In this document: positions 52,804-62,005 of the stretch, piece after piece | Numbering within the stretch: the stretch's first letter is position 1 | Layout: the number at the start of each line of letters is the position of its first letter | Source of the DNA: Paenibacillus ihumii | GTDB taxonomy: Bacteria; Bacillota; Bacilli; Paenibacillales; Paenibacillaceae | Direction: 5' to 3' | NCBI RefSeq assembly: GCF_001403875.1 | Contig: NZ_LN884299.1 | Coordinates: forward strand, 3,685,674-3,749,673 | Length of the DNA: 64,000 nucleotides | The notes under the pieces: model-generated | What the model was told of the DNA's origin: nothing | What the model saw: the letters and a program-made list of their open reading frames with translations, nothing else | Database searches by the model: none | Translations under genes and position numbers: made by a program

Positions 52804-52850
52804 AGAGCCCTGTTCTCCACTAGCAATACCGAGGGAGACAGGGCTCTTAA
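52804..52850. terminator. Hairpin between convergent genes
   Basis: AGAGCCCTGTTCTCC and GGGAGACAGGGCTCT form a 14-bp stem with one mismatch; tail TTAAAT on the plus strand. Confidence 0.65.
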
Positions 52851-52900
52851 ATCCTCCTGTTCAGGCCAGCCGTCAGCCGCCAGCCCAGATAACTGCTGGA

Positions 52901-53932
52901 CTAATGAAGACGCTTGGTAGAGTTCCTAATGACGAGCTCGCCAGGGAAGGTTTTATGGGCATGAGTTATTTTCTTGTCTATTAAATCGAATAAGATCTTA
53001 ATCGTCTCTTGCGCTATTTCCTCGGTCGGCTGCTTGATGGTCGTAATCGACGGATTATAATAGAAGGAAATGTCCAGCCCGTCAAAGCCAACGACGGAAT
53101 AATCCTCAGGCACGCTTAACCCGGCTTCGAATATCGCTTTGCACGCCCCGATCGCGAGGCTGTCAGACACCGCGTAAATCGCCGTGAATTCCTCGCCGGA
53201 TTGCAGCAGCTCCTTGGTCACCTCATATCCGTTCTCCATGGAGTAGCTTTCGATGTCCTCCCGCATGCAGCGCACCAGCCGCTCATTATATTCTATGCCG
53301 TGGTGCTTCAAAGCCTTCTTATATCCTTCATATCTCAATTTCCCGATACTGACATCATCCATCGGCGCGGTTATGATCGCAATTTTGCGATGCCCTTCGT
53401 GGCATAAATAATCGACGATTTTATAGCTCTCCTTCACGTCATCGACCGATACGGAGGAGTAATCGTTAGGATCGAATTCCTCCGTCATCCCGATCGTACT
53501 GAGCACGAAGGGCACGGACAGCTGATCCAGCTTCTCTTTGGAGTGCGAGAAGTACCCTCCGAGGAACACGATGCCTTTCAGCCGCTTTTCTTTTTCCAGC
53601 TCGATGGCTACCTCGATTTCATCCTGCTTCTCATCGACCCGCTGCAGGATGAATGAATACTTCCTCCGCTGGATTTCCCGCTCGAACACCTGGATCATCG
53701 GGTTGAAGAAAGGGTTGGTAATCCCTTTGATCAGCACCGCGATCGTCTTGGACACCGAGCGTTTCAGATTCCTCGCGCTGTTGTTCGGCACGTAATGATT
53801 GTCCTTGATGACCTTCATGATCATGGTTTTGGTCTCTTCGCTAATATCAGGGTGATTGTTGATGGCTCTAGAAACCGTAGTTACCCCGACGCCGCACATT
53901 TTAGCAATATCTTTTATTGTAATAGAAGCCAT
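52901..53932 (-). CDS. LacI-family transcriptional regulator
   Basis: 343 residues. The N-terminal HTH reads MASITIKDIAKMCGVGVTTVSRAINNHPDISEETK, with hinge HYVPNNSARNLKRSVSKTIAV. The periplasmic-binding-like effector domain follows (ALIKGITNPFF..., FTAIYAVSDSLAIGACKAIFEAGLSVPEDYSVVGFDGLDISFYYNPSITTIKQP). It is the last gene of a group with a sugar ABC importer, which it probably represses; LacI-type operators lie upstream of the substrate-binding protein gene. 117 nt separate it from the permease gene. Confidence 0.94.
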   Translation of the reverse strand: MASITIKDIAKMCGVGVTTVSRAINNHPDISEETKTMIMKVIKDNHYVPNNSARNLKRSVSKTIAVLIKGITNPFFNPMIQVFEREIQRRKYSFILQRVDEKQDEIEVAIELEKEKRLKGIVFLGGYFSHSKEKLDQLSVPFVLSTIGMTEEFDPNDYSSVSVDDVKESYKIVDYLCHEGHRKIAIITAPMDDVSIGKLRYEGYKKALKHHGIEYNERLVRCMREDIESYSMENGYEVTKELLQSGEEFTAIYAVSDSLAIGACKAIFEAGLSVPEDYSVVGFDGLDISFYYNPSITTIKQPTEEIAQETIKILFDLIDKKITHAHKTFPGELVIRNSTKRLH

Positions 53933-54049
53933 ATAAGTTCTTCCCTTACATCGTAATCTACACCGCTATACCCCATATACATTTCCTAAGAATAGCAGTT
54001 AAAGTTCCAGAAAACAAGGCAAAAACTGCTCCGATAAGCACTGATGCCG

Positions 54050-54886
54050 TCAGCCTTTGACCGCTCCTGCGACAACGCCTTCAATAATATACTTCTGGCA
54101 GAGCAGATAGAATATGACGATCGGCACGATTGCCAGCACCAGCATCGCCATCATGGCGCCCATGTCGATCGAGCCATATCCGCCTTTCAGATACTGGATC
54201 GCAATTGGAATCGTCTTGTATTCACTGCCAATCACCAGATCAGGAAGCAGGTAGTCATTCCACACCCACATCACGTTGAGAATAGCGACGGTAATCGCAA
54301 TCGGTTTAAGAATGGGCAGAACGACCTTGAAGAAGGACTGAGCGGGATTGCAGCCGTCAATCATTACCGCCTCTTCAATTTCAATAGGAATGGATTTCAC
54401 GAATCCGCTGAACAGGAAGACGGACAAGCCCGATCCAAAGCCTAAATATATAAGGATGATGCCAACCGGGTTGTCGAGATTCAGAACGTTGGCCGTCTTG
54501 GTCATCGTGAACATGACCATTTGGAACGGAACGATCATGGAGAATACGAAGATATAATACAGCGATTGGTTAAACTTCGTCTTAACTCTCGTAATATACC
54601 AGGCGGTCATAGACGTGAACAGAACAATGACGGCCACGGAGCAGACGGTGATGAACAGTGACATGCCGAACGCCGAAATGAAGTCCGTCTTGGCAATCCC
54701 GCTCGTATAGTTGCTGAGCCCGGCGAATGTCTCGTTATTCGGAAGCAGGAACGGAGTGTCGCTGATATAGAATTTTCCTTTGAAAGAGTTCATCAGTACG
54801 ATCAGGATCGGAGAAATAAATGCGACCGCCAGAATGAACAAAATGAGAAACAGAAGAGCGTCCGCTCCTTTATTTGCCTTTTGCAT
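54050..54886 (-). CDS. Sugar ABC transporter permease (MalG type)
   Basis: 278 residues with six transmembrane segments. The cytoplasmic EAA loop is EEAVMIDGCNPAQSFFKVVLPILKPIA. It belongs to the CUT1 family of carbohydrate importers and should pair with the MalF-type permease next door. Its ATG overlaps the stop of that gene by one base (TGATG). No ATPase gene is present; CUT1 systems in Bacillota often share a distant MsmX-like ATPase. Confidence 0.94.
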   Translation of the reverse strand: MQKANKGADALLFLILFILAVAFISPILIVLMNSFKGKFYISDTPFLLPNNETFAGLSNYTSGIAKTDFISAFGMSLFITVCSVAVIVLFTSMTAWYITRVKTKFNQSLYYIFVFSMIVPFQMVMFTMTKTANVLNLDNPVGIILIYLGFGSGLSVFLFSGFVKSIPIEIEEAVMIDGCNPAQSFFKVVLPILKPIAITVAILNVMWVWNDYLLPDLVIGSEYKTIPIAIQYLKGGYGSIDMGAMMAMLVLAIVPIVIFYLLCQKYIIEGVVAGAVKG

Positions 54887-55728
54887 CAGCTCTCGACCTC
54901 CTTCCTTCTAGTCATTAGAAGCTGAACCAGCGCGATTAAGGCTACCAGCACGAAGAACACAACAGCTTTGGCCTGGCCCACGCCTTCCCACCCTGTCTTG
55001 CCGTAGAAGGTATTGTAAATATCCAGCGCCAGCATGGCCGTCTGCTTCGCAGGCGCGCCAGCCGTCAGAGCCAGGTTCTGGTCAAACAGCTTGAAGGAGT
55101 TCGATAGCGTCAGGAACAAGCAAATCGTAATCGAAGGCATCACCAGAGGGAGAGTAACATTGCGCAGCACCTGAAACCGGGAGGCGCCGTCGATCTTCGC
55201 TACCTCAATAACGTCTTTAGGAACGTTCTGGATGCCGGCGACGTAAATAATCATCATGTAACCGATCAACTGCCAGTTCATCAGCACGACGAGTCCCCAG
55301 AAGCCATATTTCGGATCAAACGTTAGGGTAAGATCAAATTTATACAGCACGCCGTTAATGATCAGCTGCCAGATATAACCGAGCACGATTCCGCCGATCA
55401 GGTTCGGCATGAAGAACACCGTGCGGAACAGGTTGGTCCCCTTCTTCCCCCGGGTCAGCAGCATGGCGAGAATGAAGGCGAATATATTGATCGTAAGCAC
55501 GGAGACCACGGTGAACTTCACCGTAAACCACAGCGCATTCAGAAAGTCCTGATTCGAGAACGCTTTGACGTAATTGCTAAATCCTACCCACTTTGCATCG
55601 TTCACGGTCGTAAATTCCGTGAAGGAAAGATATACACCTAACAGGAACGGTATGATAAAAGCTACCGAAAAGGCGATGATCGTAGGCAATGCAAAAAGGG
55701 CAAAATATTTTTTCATCGACTTTTGCAT
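54886..55728 (-). CDS. Sugar ABC transporter permease (MalF type)
   Basis: 280 residues from an ATG with TAGGAG 8 nt upstream. Six transmembrane helices and the EAA loop IEVAKIDGASRFQVLRNVTLPLVMPS. Partner of the MalG-type permease. A longer frame to 55758 is not supported by a ribosome binding site. Confidence 0.94.
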   Translation of the reverse strand: MQKSMKKYFALFALPTIIAFSVAFIIPFLLGVYLSFTEFTTVNDAKWVGFSNYVKAFSNQDFLNALWFTVKFTVVSVLTINIFAFILAMLLTRGKKGTNLFRTVFFMPNLIGGIVLGYIWQLIINGVLYKFDLTLTFDPKYGFWGLVVLMNWQLIGYMMIIYVAGIQNVPKDVIEVAKIDGASRFQVLRNVTLPLVMPSITICLFLTLSNSFKLFDQNLALTAGAPAKQTAMLALDIYNTFYGKTGWEGVGQAKAVVFFVLVALIALVQLLMTRRKEVES

Positions 55729-55815
55729 GTTTTCTTCTCCTATCTCAGTATTCAACATGATGATTCGAATGCCTGTTCACTCGCCGACCATCGTATGGAC
55801 CATCGTATGAATAGG

Positions 55816-55862
55816 ACGCGATGCCACCGGCCCTTCTATCTTTAAGTCCAGTGGCATCGCAT
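55816..55862 (-). promoter_or_regulatory. Hairpin between substrate-binding protein and permease genes
   Basis: GCGATGCCACTGG pairs with CCGGTGGCATCGC with one mismatch; no T-run follows. Such hairpins often stabilise the upstream message so that the binding protein is made in excess. Confidence 0.6.
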
Positions 55863-55872
55863 TCATTCGGCG

Positions 55873-57264
55873 TTATTTCGCCTTTTCTGCTTTCCAGCTC
55901 TCCGTGAACACCTTCACGACGTCATCCCAGGACTGGTTGCCTTGAACGTATTGGAGCAGAGCATCACCGAATTGATTCTTGAACTCTTCGCTCGGGAAGG
56001 CCGCGAACGTCCATGGAACAGAGGTCACATCCTTCTCCATCCAGGTCATCACTTCTTTAGCCAGCGGATCGGCCGGCTTCTCCTCTTCATTGAACGTGTT
56101 GAACGGTGCAATAAAGCCTAGTTCTTGGGATACGTAAGCCTTGCCTTTATCGCTGGTGAACAGCCATTCCAGGAAATCGATTGAAGCCTGCTGCTTCTCA
56201 GGCGACACCTTGCTGTTGATCGAGAGATAGTTCTCAGTACCGATGGCCAGCCCTTGCTTCTCTTCTCCGCTCATTCCGGTATAAATTGGCAGGAACTTGA
56301 TATCCTCTGCCTTAACCACGTTGCCGCCCACTTCGTTGATTTGGCCCCAGGCCCAGTTGCCGTTCTGAACCATCGCCGCCTGGCCCAGCGCAAATTCCGC
56401 CATGGAGTCTGCTACAGATTTGCCCCCCAGCAGCGCACCCTTCGTTACTGAATTGTTCGTATACAGGTCAAAGATGTTCTTGAAGTTGTCCGCATATTTG
56501 AACTGCACTTCATTCGATGCCAGACCGGCCAGCACGGTGTTGTCGAACTCCGTATTGTCCTTAAATTCATAGTACAGCGGCAGGTTGGCCAAGTGCGTCT
56601 GCCATCTCCACTGCTCGCCAGCACCAAGCGAGGTTGATGCGAAGACGCCTTTGATGCCAAGCTGGTCTTTCTTCGCCGTCATGTCCTCGACAACCGCCTT
56701 CAGCGTATCGAAATTATTGATTTCAGATGCCGAAGAAATCGAAACCGCTTTATCCGGCAGTGCAAAATACTTCTGCATAATAGCATCATTATAAATAATG
56801 CCGTAGCCTTCCACGACGTAAGGGATGCCGTACACGCCGCCTTCGCTCGTTACCGCGAGGCTCGGATCAGACAAGTAGCTGTAAAGCTTCGTGTCCTTCA
56901 GATCCAGCGTGTAATCCTTCCAAGCCTGGTAGCCGACAGGTCCGTTAATTTGGAAAATCGTCGGCGCATCCTTCTTTGAAATTTCCGATTTCAATTTCGT
57001 TTCATAAGTACCGCTCGCTGCCGTTACGACTTTAACCTTAACCCCTGTTTCCGCTTCATAATCCTTCGCGATCTTCTCATACACTTCCGCAATCTCCGGC
57101 TTGAAGTTCAGGAAATAAATTTCCTTGGCTCCGCCAGAGGCTCCTTCGCCTTTGCCGCCATTCTCCCCGGCAGCCGAATCATCACTCTTGCCGCACGCCG
57201 CAGCTAGCACAGTCACCAGAGTGAATACAAGCATAATCCCCAGCATTCTCTTCAGCTTGTCCAT
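55873..57264 (-). CDS. Sugar ABC transporter substrate-binding lipoprotein
   Basis: 463 residues. Lipoprotein signal peptide (MDKLKRMLGIMLVFTLVTVLAAACGK, cleavage before Cys in AAAC) followed by a Gly/Glu-rich linker and an extracellular solute-binding family 1 fold (IYFLNFKPEIAEVYEKIAKDYEAETGVKVKVVTAASGTYETKL; FALGQAAMVQNGNWAWGQI; IGTENYLSINSKVSPEKQQASIDFLEWLFTS). The ligand is probably an oligosaccharide or sugar derivative. First gene of the importer operon. Confidence 0.94.
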   Translation of the reverse strand: MDKLKRMLGIMLVFTLVTVLAAACGKSDDSAAGENGGKGEGASGGAKEIYFLNFKPEIAEVYEKIAKDYEAETGVKVKVVTAASGTYETKLKSEISKKDAPTIFQINGPVGYQAWKDYTLDLKDTKLYSYLSDPSLAVTSEGGVYGIPYVVEGYGIIYNDAIMQKYFALPDKAVSISSASEINNFDTLKAVVEDMTAKKDQLGIKGVFASTSLGAGEQWRWQTHLANLPLYYEFKDNTEFDNTVLAGLASNEVQFKYADNFKNIFDLYTNNSVTKGALLGGKSVADSMAEFALGQAAMVQNGNWAWGQINEVGGNVVKAEDIKFLPIYTGMSGEEKQGLAIGTENYLSINSKVSPEKQQASIDFLEWLFTSDKGKAYVSQELGFIAPFNTFNEEEKPADPLAKEVMTWMEKDVTSVPWTFAAFPSEEFKNQFGDALLQYVQGNQSWDDVVKVFTESWKAEKAK

Positions 57265-57299
57265 GTCTAGACCCCTCTTCCATTAATAAAATTTAATTC

Positions 57300-57390
57300 G
57301 TGTGAAAACGTTGTGCAACAATCATGACAGCGTTTACGGAAACGTTTCCGAAAACGTGTTCGGAATCCTTGCCGGTAACGTTTTCGATGA
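57300..57390 (-). promoter_or_regulatory. Cluster of LacI/CcpA-type operators
   Basis: GGAAACGTTTCC, a perfect 12-bp palindrome at 57338-57349, with further AAAACGTT/AACGTTTTC sites at about 57303-57313, 57352 and 57376-57387. All fit the AAACGTTT half-site family of LacI-type proteins and overlap the expected promoter of the importer operon. Confidence 0.75.
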
Positions 57391-57487
57391 CAAGGCAATA
57401 GTAACATACGAAACCGGAATTTCGCAATCCCATTTATCAATTTCCCAAAAATATTCCCAGGACGAAGCTGTTTAACTTCCCAAAACA

Positions 57488-58265
57488 AAGCAAGGGGCCG
57501 TCTCATAAGTCATCATAGACGACTGAGGGGCGCCCCTTCCTTTCGAAAGCTATCCGTTTCTCTGCGGAATCAATGGCTCTCTTTCCTGCCTTGCCTGCGT
57601 CCTATTCTTTGGCTCATTTTATACAAGCTATTGGACTCGAACATGAGCTTAAGCTATCGAAAATAAACTCGAGCCTAGGCTATTGAACTCGAACATGAGC
57701 TTTCAACTCGAACGGTAAGCTATCAAACTCGGCCATGAGCTTCAACTCGAACATAAGCTATCAAAATCGAACATGAGCTATCAAAATCGAACACTAAATG
57801 GAATTCATGTATCTAATTTGGCTCTAAATGAATGTTTTGGGGGATTAGGTGGATTTTATGTAATTAAAATCAAGAATTCAGCCTATGATAGCGATCTCCC
57901 CTCTTATAATGACATGAAATCCATCTAAATCTGCTTTCCTTACTTTGCCGCAGAAATTAACTACCATAATTCCATTTAGAACGAGAAAGCCTCAATTCGT
58001 GCTCGCTAGAACGTGAAATCCGCAAATTCATGCTGGCGTAAACGAGAGGTGGAGAGTTTGTTGGGTTACACTCAAGACAACCGGAGGTGGAGAGCGTGTT
58101 TGCTACTTCAGAAGCTACTCGAAGCAAAGAGCGTGTTTGCTACTTCAGAAGCTACTCGAGGCAAAGAGCGTGTTTGCTACATCAGGAGAAACTCGAGGCA
58201 GAGAGCGTGTTTGCTACATCAGGAGAAACTCGAGGCAGAGAGCGTGTTTGGTCATATCAAGGGAA
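57488..58265 (+). repeat. Dispersed modular repeat, complete copy (orientation +)
   Basis: In order: terminator-like hairpin with AAGTCATC...GACGACT and GGGGCGCCCC (57490-57540); a block with TTCGAAAGCTATCCG and TATTCTTTGGCTCATTTTATA matching 23510-23610 in reverse; an array of GAACTCGAACATGAGCT-like units (57640-57790); the core (57795-57985) with four TGGATTTCATG-like motifs; GCTAGAACGTGAAATCC; and five 37-bp units GAGCGTGTTTGCTAC... (58092-58260). The same modules occur in reverse at 22.6-23.66 kb. No gene found. Confidence 0.88.
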
Positions 58266-58394
58266 ACCGATTGTTCTGCACGTTTTCCCTAAGAGGCTGG
58301 GACAAGGTTCATGTGCAGTTTGGGCTTGTGGCCTTAGCCCACAATCTACTGAAATAGCAGGCATCCGCCTCGCTGCTTTCCTGCAAAGCAGTGA

Positions 58395-58446
58395 CCGTAA
58401 AAAAGGTTGGAGAGGAAACTTTACGTTTTCCCTCCAACCTTTTAGG
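58395..58446 (-). terminator. Terminator region downstream of the Ca2+ ATPase gene
   Basis: AAAAGGTTGGAG and CTCCAACCTTTT form a 12-bp stem followed by TTTACGG on the minus strand, about 150 nt after the stop codon at 58595. Confidence 0.7.
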
Positions 58447-58594
58447 GGACTTATTGGATAGCCCCTTGCTTTGCACAGAATATTTGATCATTTATTCCCT
58501 AATATCATACAACGGGTTTAATGGCCCACCGACCGCTGTCGTGCAGCCAAACCTCGCAAGTTGATGCTGGTGCACGGTGCGGAATGGAATGCTC

Positions 58595-61225
58595 CTAAGC
58601 TTGCTTCGCCGCGCCCCTCCGCATGAACACCTTGATCAGCTCGTTAATGATTAGCGGAATAAGGGCCAGGCCAATCACCACTCCCCAATCAGCGAGTGAC
58701 AGGTTATGCACCTTGAAGGCCGCCGCCAGGAACGGAATGCTGATCGAAGCAAACTGCAGGGCCAGCCCTGCAAGAACCGCTCCGACAAGGAGCTTGTTGG
58801 AGAATAAGCCAACCTGGAAAATGGACTTGGTATCGCTGCGTTTCGTAAAGGAGTAGAACAGCTGAGAGGCGGCCAGAACGACAAAGGCCATCGTCCGGGC
58901 ATACATCATCGCCTCCTCGGAGATGTTCGCCGAGTTCAGGCCGTAGCCGTGCTCTCTGAGCCCCAAATAGAAAGCCACCAGCGTCAGGGAGCCGATCAGG
59001 ATGCCCCCCAGGATCGCCCGGAAGGCGGCTCCTCCCGCGAAGAAGCTCTCCTTGGGATTCCTTGGCTTCCGCTTCATGACATCCTTCTCGCCGGGATCGA
59101 CGCCAAGCGCGATAGCCGGCAGCGTATCTGTCACCAGGTTTATCCACAGAATCTGGGTAGCCAGAAGCGGCAGCGGCCAGAAGAACAGAATCGAGGCCAG
59201 AATCGCTACAACCTCACCGAAGTTACAGGAAAGAAGGAAGGTGACCGTCTTACGGATATTGGCGTAGATATTCCGCCCTTCCCGAATCGCATGCACGATC
59301 GTAGTGAAATTGTCATCGGTGAGGATCATGTCGCTGGCGCCCTTAGATACGTCCGTTCCGGTAATGCCCATCGCAACACCGATATCAGCGCTCTTCAAGG
59401 ATGGCGCGTCATTCACCCCATCACCGGTCATCGATACGATGTTCCCCTGCGCCTTGAAAGCTTTGACAATCCTTACTTTATGCTCTGGCGACACGCGCGC
59501 GAATACCCGAATGTTCTTAATTCTCTGGGCAAACGCCTCCTCGGAGAGCTCGTCGATTTCGGCTCCCGTCATGCTCTGTTCGATCGAGCTCGCGATGCCC
59601 AACTCCTTGGCGATCGCCACGGCAGTGTTCCGGTGGTCCCCGGTAATCATCACGGGAGTAATGCCTGCCATCTTCGCTTCTCGAATGGAATCCTTCACCT
59701 CGGTACGCGGCGGATCGATCATGCCCACGAAGCCAAGGATCGTCAAATCCTTTTCCATCTCATCCGGCTCCAGCAGCTCCACGGTATCTTTGTATGCAGC
59801 GCCAAGCACCCTCAAAGCGTCGTCCGACATGCCTTCCGCCGCCTGCAAATACTGCTGCTTCAGATCCTCAGTCAGGGGAACCACCTCGCCCCCTACCACA
59901 GCCGAGGTCGAGATCTTCAGCAGTTGGTCTATGGCTCCTTTGGTATGGACACGATAGCCCTCTCGCGTCTTGTTCAAGGTAGACATGAGCTTGCGGTCGG
60001 AATCGAAGGGCTTCTCGGACACCCGCTTGTATTCCGCCTCCAGTGACTTCTTCATGATGTTATTCTGCTCGCCGTAAATGACAAGAGCTACTTCCGTCGG
60101 ATCGCCTGTACTCTCCCCGTTCTCATGGGTAGCGTCGGAGCAGAGCACAAAGGATTTAATGAGCTCTACCGGAGGCCCATCGCCGAGTGGTGTAGCCGTG
60201 TAGTATTTCACAACCGTCATTTTATTCTGGGTAAGCGTGCCTGTCTTGTCGGAACAAATAATACTGACCGACCCCAGCGTCTCTACAGCAGGTAGCTTCT
60301 TCACGATCGCATGGATCTTGGACATTCGGGTCACGCCGAGCGCAAGCACGATCGCAACGATGGCCGGAAGCCCCTCCGGGATAGCCGCTACCGCCAAGCT
60401 GATGGCCGTCAGGAACAGCTCGAACAGATCCCGCTTCTGAATAAGCCCGATCACAAAGATCAATACGCAGATGCCGATGGCGATATAGCCGAGCGTCTTG
60501 CCGAGCTCCTCCAATTTTTTCTGCAGCGGGGTCAATTCCCGGGTATCCTCGTCGAGGATCGTTGCGATTTTTCCCATTTCCGTGTCCATGCCGGTAGCTA
60601 CGACTACGCCTTCCCCTCTTCCATAGGTTACAAGGGTAGACATAAAGGCCATATTGGACATGTCCCCGATCGGTGTCTTGGGATCTTCAAGCCGTGCACC
60701 GGCGTCCTTGTCCGAAGGAACGGATTCCCCGGTCAGCGCAGACTCTTCGATCTGCAAATTGGCGCTGTCGATCAGCCTGAGATCGGCGGGGATGTATCGC
60801 CCTGCATCCAGTATGACGATATCTCCAGGCACGATGTCCTCGGATTTGATCTCCTTCACCTCTCCTTGACGGCGGACGAGCGACCTCGGCGTAGTCATCT
60901 GCTGCAAGGCTTCGATTGCCTTCTCTGCCTTATGCTCCTGGAAGACGCCGATCACTGCATTAAGCAGGACAACGGCAAGTATGATGATGGCATCCACATA
61001 TTCCCCTACGATGAGGGTAACTATCGCCGCGCCCAACAGGACATAAATGAGCATATCCTTTAGCTGCGCCAAAAACAGAGCGAGCATGCTCTTCTTCGGC
61101 TTGCCCTTAAGTCTGTTCGGGCCATGCTTCTCCAGCCTATCGCGAACCTCTTCCCCGGAAAGCCCTTTTGCCGGATCGACCTTAAGCTCGCTGAGCACTT
61201 CTTCCTGCGTTTTCGCATGCCACAT
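58595..61225 (-). CDS. P-type Ca2+-transporting ATPase (SERCA/YloB-like)
   Basis: 876 residues. P2-type ATPase with ten membrane helices. Phosphorylation motif ICSDKTGTLTQNKM, actuator motif TGES (SALTGESVPS), hinge MTGDGVNDAPSLKSADIGVAMG, ion-site motif AAIPEGLPA in M4 and LWINLVTDTLPAIALGVDP in M6, which carries the Asn/Thr/Asp ligands of the Ca2+ type. Exports Ca2+ (possibly Mn2+) from the cytoplasm. B. subtilis YloB is the nearest well-known type. RBS GAGGTG upstream of the ATG. Confidence 0.95.
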   Translation of the reverse strand: MWHAKTQEEVLSELKVDPAKGLSGEEVRDRLEKHGPNRLKGKPKKSMLALFLAQLKDMLIYVLLGAAIVTLIVGEYVDAIIILAVVLLNAVIGVFQEHKAEKAIEALQQMTTPRSLVRRQGEVKEIKSEDIVPGDIVILDAGRYIPADLRLIDSANLQIEESALTGESVPSDKDAGARLEDPKTPIGDMSNMAFMSTLVTYGRGEGVVVATGMDTEMGKIATILDEDTRELTPLQKKLEELGKTLGYIAIGICVLIFVIGLIQKRDLFELFLTAISLAVAAIPEGLPAIVAIVLALGVTRMSKIHAIVKKLPAVETLGSVSIICSDKTGTLTQNKMTVVKYYTATPLGDGPPVELIKSFVLCSDATHENGESTGDPTEVALVIYGEQNNIMKKSLEAEYKRVSEKPFDSDRKLMSTLNKTREGYRVHTKGAIDQLLKISTSAVVGGEVVPLTEDLKQQYLQAAEGMSDDALRVLGAAYKDTVELLEPDEMEKDLTILGFVGMIDPPRTEVKDSIREAKMAGITPVMITGDHRNTAVAIAKELGIASSIEQSMTGAEIDELSEEAFAQRIKNIRVFARVSPEHKVRIVKAFKAQGNIVSMTGDGVNDAPSLKSADIGVAMGITGTDVSKGASDMILTDDNFTTIVHAIREGRNIYANIRKTVTFLLSCNFGEVVAILASILFFWPLPLLATQILWINLVTDTLPAIALGVDPGEKDVMKRKPRNPKESFFAGGAAFRAILGGILIGSLTLVAFYLGLREHGYGLNSANISEEAMMYARTMAFVVLAASQLFYSFTKRSDTKSIFQVGLFSNKLLVGAVLAGLALQFASISIPFLAAAFKVHNLSLADWGVVIGLALIPLIINELIKVFMRRGAAKQA

Positions 61226-61385
61226 CCAGAAACACCTCTTATTATGTTGGTATTATGTATTCTTCGTTCCCTAATATATTGTAAACCTAATCGATCAGAA
61301 ATAATCGACCGGATTATTACTTTATACGGTTGTGAAGGCGAAATGTACTCAAAAAAAGAACACCGCTTCAGACTTTGCAATAAGC

Positions 61386-61925
61386 TTAGTAGCTTCGCCT
61401 GCTGTTCATTTCTTTTTTTCGTAAGAAGATGGCAAACGAAGCTTCCGAACAAAATTCCTCACCCAGCTTCTCCTTCAAAATCTGCACAAATTCCGCAGTG
61501 CCTGCATAATCAGTAGGCACTAACAAATTTCCATGGCGGCTATGCAAAACTATGCTTCCGCCCCAAAGCTGACTATATTTTATCTCCGTAAGCTCGTATA
61601 GGTTCAGCCTCTTTTTGCCGCTCCATTGATAAGAGGTAATCATATGATCACTTACGACAATTCGTGAGAAGATTAATCCTAGTCCCCACAGCCCAAGCGC
61701 CACGGTCAGAATTCCCAGCGCGGCCAAGACCTCCAGGCTGCTGCCGCTATAGAACATCACGACCGTCCCGCCTGCGAAGATCAAAAACAGCAGTATTACT
61801 GCTAACCGAATAAACCTTGAATGCCGGAGCACCAAGTCGCCTCGCTGATTCCTCTTCGCTTTCTTAAATACATTTTTCAAGTTAGCAGAAATCACTTGAT
61901 TCGTTATCTTATTTTGCGGATCCAT
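61386..61925 (-). CDS. Membrane protein of unknown function (PH-like/YcxB-like)
   Basis: 179 residues. Two adjacent hydrophobic segments at ~45-65 and ~70-90 are followed by a small beta-rich domain (IVVSDHMITSYQWSGKKRLNLYELTEIKYSQLWGGSIVLHSRHGNLLVPTDYAG), the layout of YcxB-like or bacterial PH-like membrane proteins. Assignment is by layout only. GGAGG lies 7 nt before ATG. It follows the J-domain-like gene by 80 nt on the same strand and may share its message. Confidence 0.65.
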   Translation of the reverse strand: MDPQNKITNQVISANLKNVFKKAKRNQRGDLVLRHSRFIRLAVILLFLIFAGGTVVMFYSGSSLEVLAALGILTVALGLWGLGLIFSRIVVSDHMITSYQWSGKKRLNLYELTEIKYSQLWGGSIVLHSRHGNLLVPTDYAGTAEFVQILKEKLGEEFCSEASFAIFLRKKEMNSRRSY

Positions 61926-62005
61926 TAAGCGTCCTCCACTTCAAGCTTACTTAGCAAAAAACAAAATACAGTCTTGCCCAGAGCAATTGCCGCCCTGAAT
62001 CCCTT

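Noticed and set aside
58013..58461. Frames of 114 and 124 codons over the 37-bp array
   Set aside because: The period is not a multiple of three, the frames jump between identical units, and no ribosome binding site precedes them.
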